A DNA stretch of 9,049 nucleotides, taken from assembly GCA_002348585.1 (NCBI GenBank), contig DEBO01000001.1, positions 1,474 to 10,522 of the forward strand. Reading direction: 5' to 3'. Shown piece by piece: positions 6,513 through 9,049 of the stretch. Made by a program: the position numbers and the translations under genes. Every line of letters starts with the position of its first letter. Within the stretch, counting starts at the first letter, position 1. A model generated the notes under the pieces. That model saw nothing but the letters and a program-made list of their open reading frames with translations. It was not told the origin of the DNA and did not search any database. Source of the DNA: Alphaproteobacteria bacterium UBA2954 (GTDB lineage Bacteria; Pseudomonadota; Alphaproteobacteria; Puniceispirillales; Puniceispirillaceae).

Positions 6513-7443
6513 TATAGGTTCAGAAATGACACAAAAGATAAGACGGATGCAGACACACCTTCATAAAAACAAGGTGGGATGGTGCGGCCTTGGTGCAATG
6601 GGATCTGTAATGGCCCCGCATCTGCTGGCGGTAACCGATAATCTGATGGGCTATGACGTTAATCCACATGTTTGGCAAACCACTCTGTTCAACCCAGATC
6701 TTAAGCGTGCTAAGAAGCTGACTGACCTCGCCCATACGGATACTTTAATCACCATGTTACCTGATGGTCCAGCCGTTCGGTCTGTTTGCGAGACCGTTCT
6801 TAGTGCTGGTTTTTCGGGAACCATTATCGATATGTCATCCTGCCATCCGCAAGACAGCCTGAGCCTGGCAGACGACATCACTACTGAGGGTAGCTGTTTC
6901 ATCGATGCACCTGTATCTGGGGGTGTAGCCAAAGCCACCAGTGCCGAGCTGATGATTATGGCTGGTGGCAAGGATGATGACATCCGTGAGGTCCGAACCC
7001 TTCTGACCGCTATGGGAAACCTGCAGCATGTTGGCCCCGTTGGAGCAGGCCATGCGATGAAAGCTCTGAATAATTATGTTTCTGCTGCTGGTCTGCTTGC
7101 GAGCTTTCAGGCACTGGCAACAGCAAAAGATGCTGGCATTTCTCCAGAAACATTCATAAAGGTGATAAATAGTTCAACAGGCCGGAATAACACAACAGAA
7201 GTGAAGCTGGAAAAATTTGTGCTATCTGAAACTTTTAATTCCGGCTTTGCGCTGCAGCTCATGGCAAAGGATGTAAATATTGCCCGTGAGCTGATAGAGG
7301 CTGCTGGCTACACCACACCAGTCACTCCTGCTCTTGCAGCATGCCTTGATTCAGCTGTATCTGCCCTTGGGCCACAGGCAGACCATACCGTACTGTATAG
7401 CTATGTTACTGACAAAAAAGACGCTGAAGGCTTGGACAAATGA
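6502..7443 (+). CDS. NAD(P)-dependent beta-hydroxyacid dehydrogenase (3-hydroxyisobutyrate dehydrogenase family)
   Basis: Soluble oxidoreductase of the beta-hydroxyacid dehydrogenase family, which oxidises a 3-hydroxyacid or reduces a semialdehyde with NAD(P). The N-terminal Rossmann fold shows the signature VGWCGLGAMG (GLGAMG at 29-34). The substrate-binding block IDAPVSGG (134-141) includes the family serine S139. The catalytic lysine is expected at K187 in GHAMKALNN, with N190/N191 beside it. The C-terminal all-helical domain follows (STGRNNTTE, FALQLMAKDVNIA). The longest form is 313 residues. Relatives usually begin just before the Rossmann strand, so ATG codons at 6526 (AGG 7 nt upstream) or 6547 (298 residues) are serious alternatives; the first ATG has no ribosome-binding site and lies inside an inverted repeat. 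The stop codon overlaps the start of the GMC gene. The substrate cannot be assigned; HIBADH, tartronate semialdehyde reductase and similar enzymes share these motifs. Confidence 0.93.
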   Translation: MTDCIGSEMTQKIRRMQTHLHKNKVGWCGLGAMGSVMAPHLLAVTDNLMGYDVNPHVWQTTLFNPDLKRAKKLTDLAHTDTLITMLPDGPAVRSVCETVLSAGFSGTIIDMSSCHPQDSLSLADDITTEGSCFIDAPVSGGVAKATSAELMIMAGGKDDDIREVRTLLTAMGNLQHVGPVGAGHAMKALNNYVSAAGLLASFQALATAKDAGISPETFIKVINSSTGRNNTTEVKLEKFVLSETFNSGFALQLMAKDVNIARELIEAAGYTTPVTPALAACLDSAVSALGPQADHTVLYSYVTDKKDAEGLDK

Positions 7444-9049
7444 AACCCTTAAAAACAGAAAATCCGGCAGAGGATATAGGCCCGTTTGACTATATCATAG
7501 TTGGTGCGGGCACCGCAGGCTGTGCATTAGCGAACAGGCTGTCAGCAAATCCGTCTGTTTCCGTTCTGCTTTTGGAAGCGGGCGGAAATGATAATTACAT
7601 CTGGACCAAGATTCCAGTTGGCTACCTGTATTGTATGGGTAACCCCCGCACAGACTGGTGTTTTAAAACAGCTCCGACAGACGGGCTAAACGGACGGTCG
7701 TTGAATTATCCGCGTGGCCGCATCTTGGGCGGATGTTCTTCAATTAATGGCATGATTTATATGCGCGGTCAGGCTGCAGATTATGAACACTGGCGCCAGT
7801 TGGGAAATGAAAGCTGGGGGTGGGATGATGTGCTGCCCTATTTCAAAAAGTCAGAAGATCATTTTGCCGGTGGCGATGATATGCATGGCTCTGGGGGTGA
7901 ATGGCGTGTTGAAGAACAGCGCCTTTCATGGGATATATTGGATAAATTCAAGGCAGCCTGTATTGCCGCTGGCATACCAGAAACGGACGATTTCAATCGT
8001 GGCAGTAATGAAGGTGTGGGCTATTTTCAGGTCAATCAGAGGCGCGGCTGGCGGTGCAGCAGTTCCACGGCTTTTCTTGCTCCGGTGCGGGGCCGCAAGA
8101 ATCTGACCGTGCTGACAGGTGCGACGGCCCAGCAGATTGTCATGACAGGCCGCAACGTTGCCGGCTTGAGGTTTTATCATCATAATCAAGAAACGGTTGC
8201 GGGCTGCAGCAGGGAGGTAATTTTATGCAGCGGGGCCATTGGTACGCCACAGCTTTTACAACTATCAGGCATTGGCGCGCCCGAGCTTTTGCAGAGCAAC
8301 GGCATTACAGTTCGCCATAACCTGCCTGGTGTGGGTCAAAACCTGCAGGACCATTTGCAGATCAGAACCATTTATAAGGTCAAGAATGTGCGCACACTTA
8401 ATGACTTCGCGCATAAACTGACAGGAAAAATACAAATTGGACTTGAATATCTCCTGAACCGTTCTGGTCCTATGTCTATGGCTCCAAGCCAGCTGGGCGC
8501 ATTTGTGAAATCTGATCCTGCAATGACAACGCCTGACCTGCAATATCATGTCCAGCCGCTGTCGCTTCCTGCCTTTGGTGAGCCTCTGCACAGTTTTTCT
8601 GCCTTCACTGCCTCTGTCTGTAATTTGCGGCCACACTCACGCGGGACCGTGCAGATCACATCAGCTGATCCCTTTGCCAAACCGCATATCGCGCCTCATT
8701 ATCTGTCGGCTGAAGCTGACCGGGTTGTTGCTGCCAAAGCGATAAGAATGACACGGAAAATTGTCAGCCAGGCCCCGCTTGCAGAACATGTGACTGACGA
8801 GTTTCTGCCTGGGGCTAACCATCAGTCTGATGAAGATCTAGTTGCAAAAGCTGGCGATATCAGTACCACAATTTTTCATCCTGTGGGTACAGCAAAAATG
8901 GGCAATGACCCGCAAGCTGTGGTAAGTGACAGGCTGAAGGTTCACGGCATCGCGGGCCTGCGGGTGGCAGATGCGTCTGTAATGCCTAACATCACGTCTG
9001 GAAATACGAATTCGCCGACATTAATGATCGCCGAAAAAGCTGCCGATTT
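7440..9049 (+). CDS. GMC-family FAD-dependent oxidoreductase (choline/alcohol dehydrogenase-like), 3' end cut by window
   Basis: Flavoenzyme of the glucose-methanol-choline family, which oxidises an alcohol to an aldehyde or acid while reducing FAD. The frame is open from the ATG at 7440 to the window edge: 536 complete codons. The FAD-binding motif DYIIVGAGTAGCALANRLS starts at residue 17. GMC signature 1 is GRILGGCSSINGMIYMRG (93-110), and signature 2 is GAIGTPQLLQLSGIG (265-279). The conserved catalytic pair is visible as H480 in FHPVGTAKMG and N524 in SGNTNSPT. The sequence ends at MIAEKAADF, which in relatives is close to the C-terminus, so probably only a handful of residues are missing. 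No signal peptide is seen. The start codon overlaps the stop of the preceding dehydrogenase (ATGA), so the two are probably co-translated. Choline dehydrogenase, long-chain or polyethylene-glycol alcohol dehydrogenase, and other GMC types cannot be told apart here. Confidence 0.95.
   Translation, partial: MKPLKTENPAEDIGPFDYIIVGAGTAGCALANRLSANPSVSVLLLEAGGNDNYIWTKIPVGYLYCMGNPRTDWCFKTAPTDGLNGRSLNYPRGRILGGCSSINGMIYMRGQAADYEHWRQLGNESWGWDDVLPYFKKSEDHFAGGDDMHGSGGEWRVEEQRLSWDILDKFKAACIAAGIPETDDFNRGSNEGVGYFQVNQRRGWRCSSSTAFLAPVRGRKNLTVLTGATAQQIVMTGRNVAGLRFYHHNQETVAGCSREVILCSGAIGTPQLLQLSGIGAPELLQSNGITVRHNLPGVGQNLQDHLQIRTIYKVKNVRTLNDFAHKLTGKIQIGLEYLLNRSGPMSMAPSQLGAFVKSDPAMTTPDLQYHVQPLSLPAFGEPLHSFSAFTASVCNLRPHSRGTVQITSADPFAKPHIAPHYLSAEADRVVAAKAIRMTRKIVSQAPLAEHVTDEFLPGANHQSDEDLVAKAGDISTTIFHPVGTAKMGNDPQAVVSDRLKVHGIAGLRVADASVMPNITSGNTNSPTLMIAEKAAD

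Noticed and set aside
7783..8745. Frames on both strands inside the GMC gene
   Set aside because: They are out of frame with a continuous enzyme that carries all family signatures.
1..9049. Mobile element, CRISPR array or defence system
   Set aside because: No transposase, integrase, regular repeat-spacer pattern or defence-type gene is visible; both blocks are ordinary housekeeping or metabolic genes.

Overview
The window reads as a chromosomal segment of an alphaproteobacterium. The evidence is the gene order, the family-typical NusG, L10 and L7/L12 sequences, and the beta subunit sequence. Moderate base composition and a mixed catabolic neighbourhood would fit a marine lineage such as SAR116, but that is a guess and no marker here proves it.

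Positions 1-6259 (minus strand) hold the classical secE-nusG-rplK-rplA-rplJ-rplL-rpoB cluster, read from right to left. It encodes a subunit of the Sec translocon, the transcription elongation/antitermination factor NusG, ribosomal proteins L11, L1, L10 and L7/L12, and the first ~953 residues of the RNA polymerase beta subunit, which runs off the left edge. A sigma70-like promoter candidate lies upstream of secE. Three intergenic gaps in the cluster look like control points. The rplK leader (94 nt) contains a short upstream reading frame that copies the rplK start. The rplA-rplJ gap (279 nt) is full of predicted hairpins and is the expected site of the L10 leader. The rplL-rpoB gap (189 nt) contains a perfect 26-bp palindrome, in the place where E. 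coli has its attenuator and RNase III processing site.

Positions 6260-6501 are a divergent intergenic region. It carries the secE promoter candidate, a T-rich stretch, and a large imperfect inverted repeat that overlaps the first possible start codon of the plus-strand gene.

Positions 6502-9049 (plus strand) hold two metabolic genes joined by an ATGA overlap: an NAD(P)-dependent 3-hydroxyisobutyrate dehydrogenase-family enzyme and a GMC-family FAD oxidoreductase that is cut by the right edge a few codons before its expected end. They probably form a small catabolic operon acting on a hydroxylated substrate, which cannot be named from sequence alone. They are unrelated in function to the ribosomal/RNA polymerase cluster.

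I see no mobile element, CRISPR array, tRNA, rRNA or obvious novel multi-gene system. The points worth checking are mainly regulatory RNA structures and the divergent promoter region.
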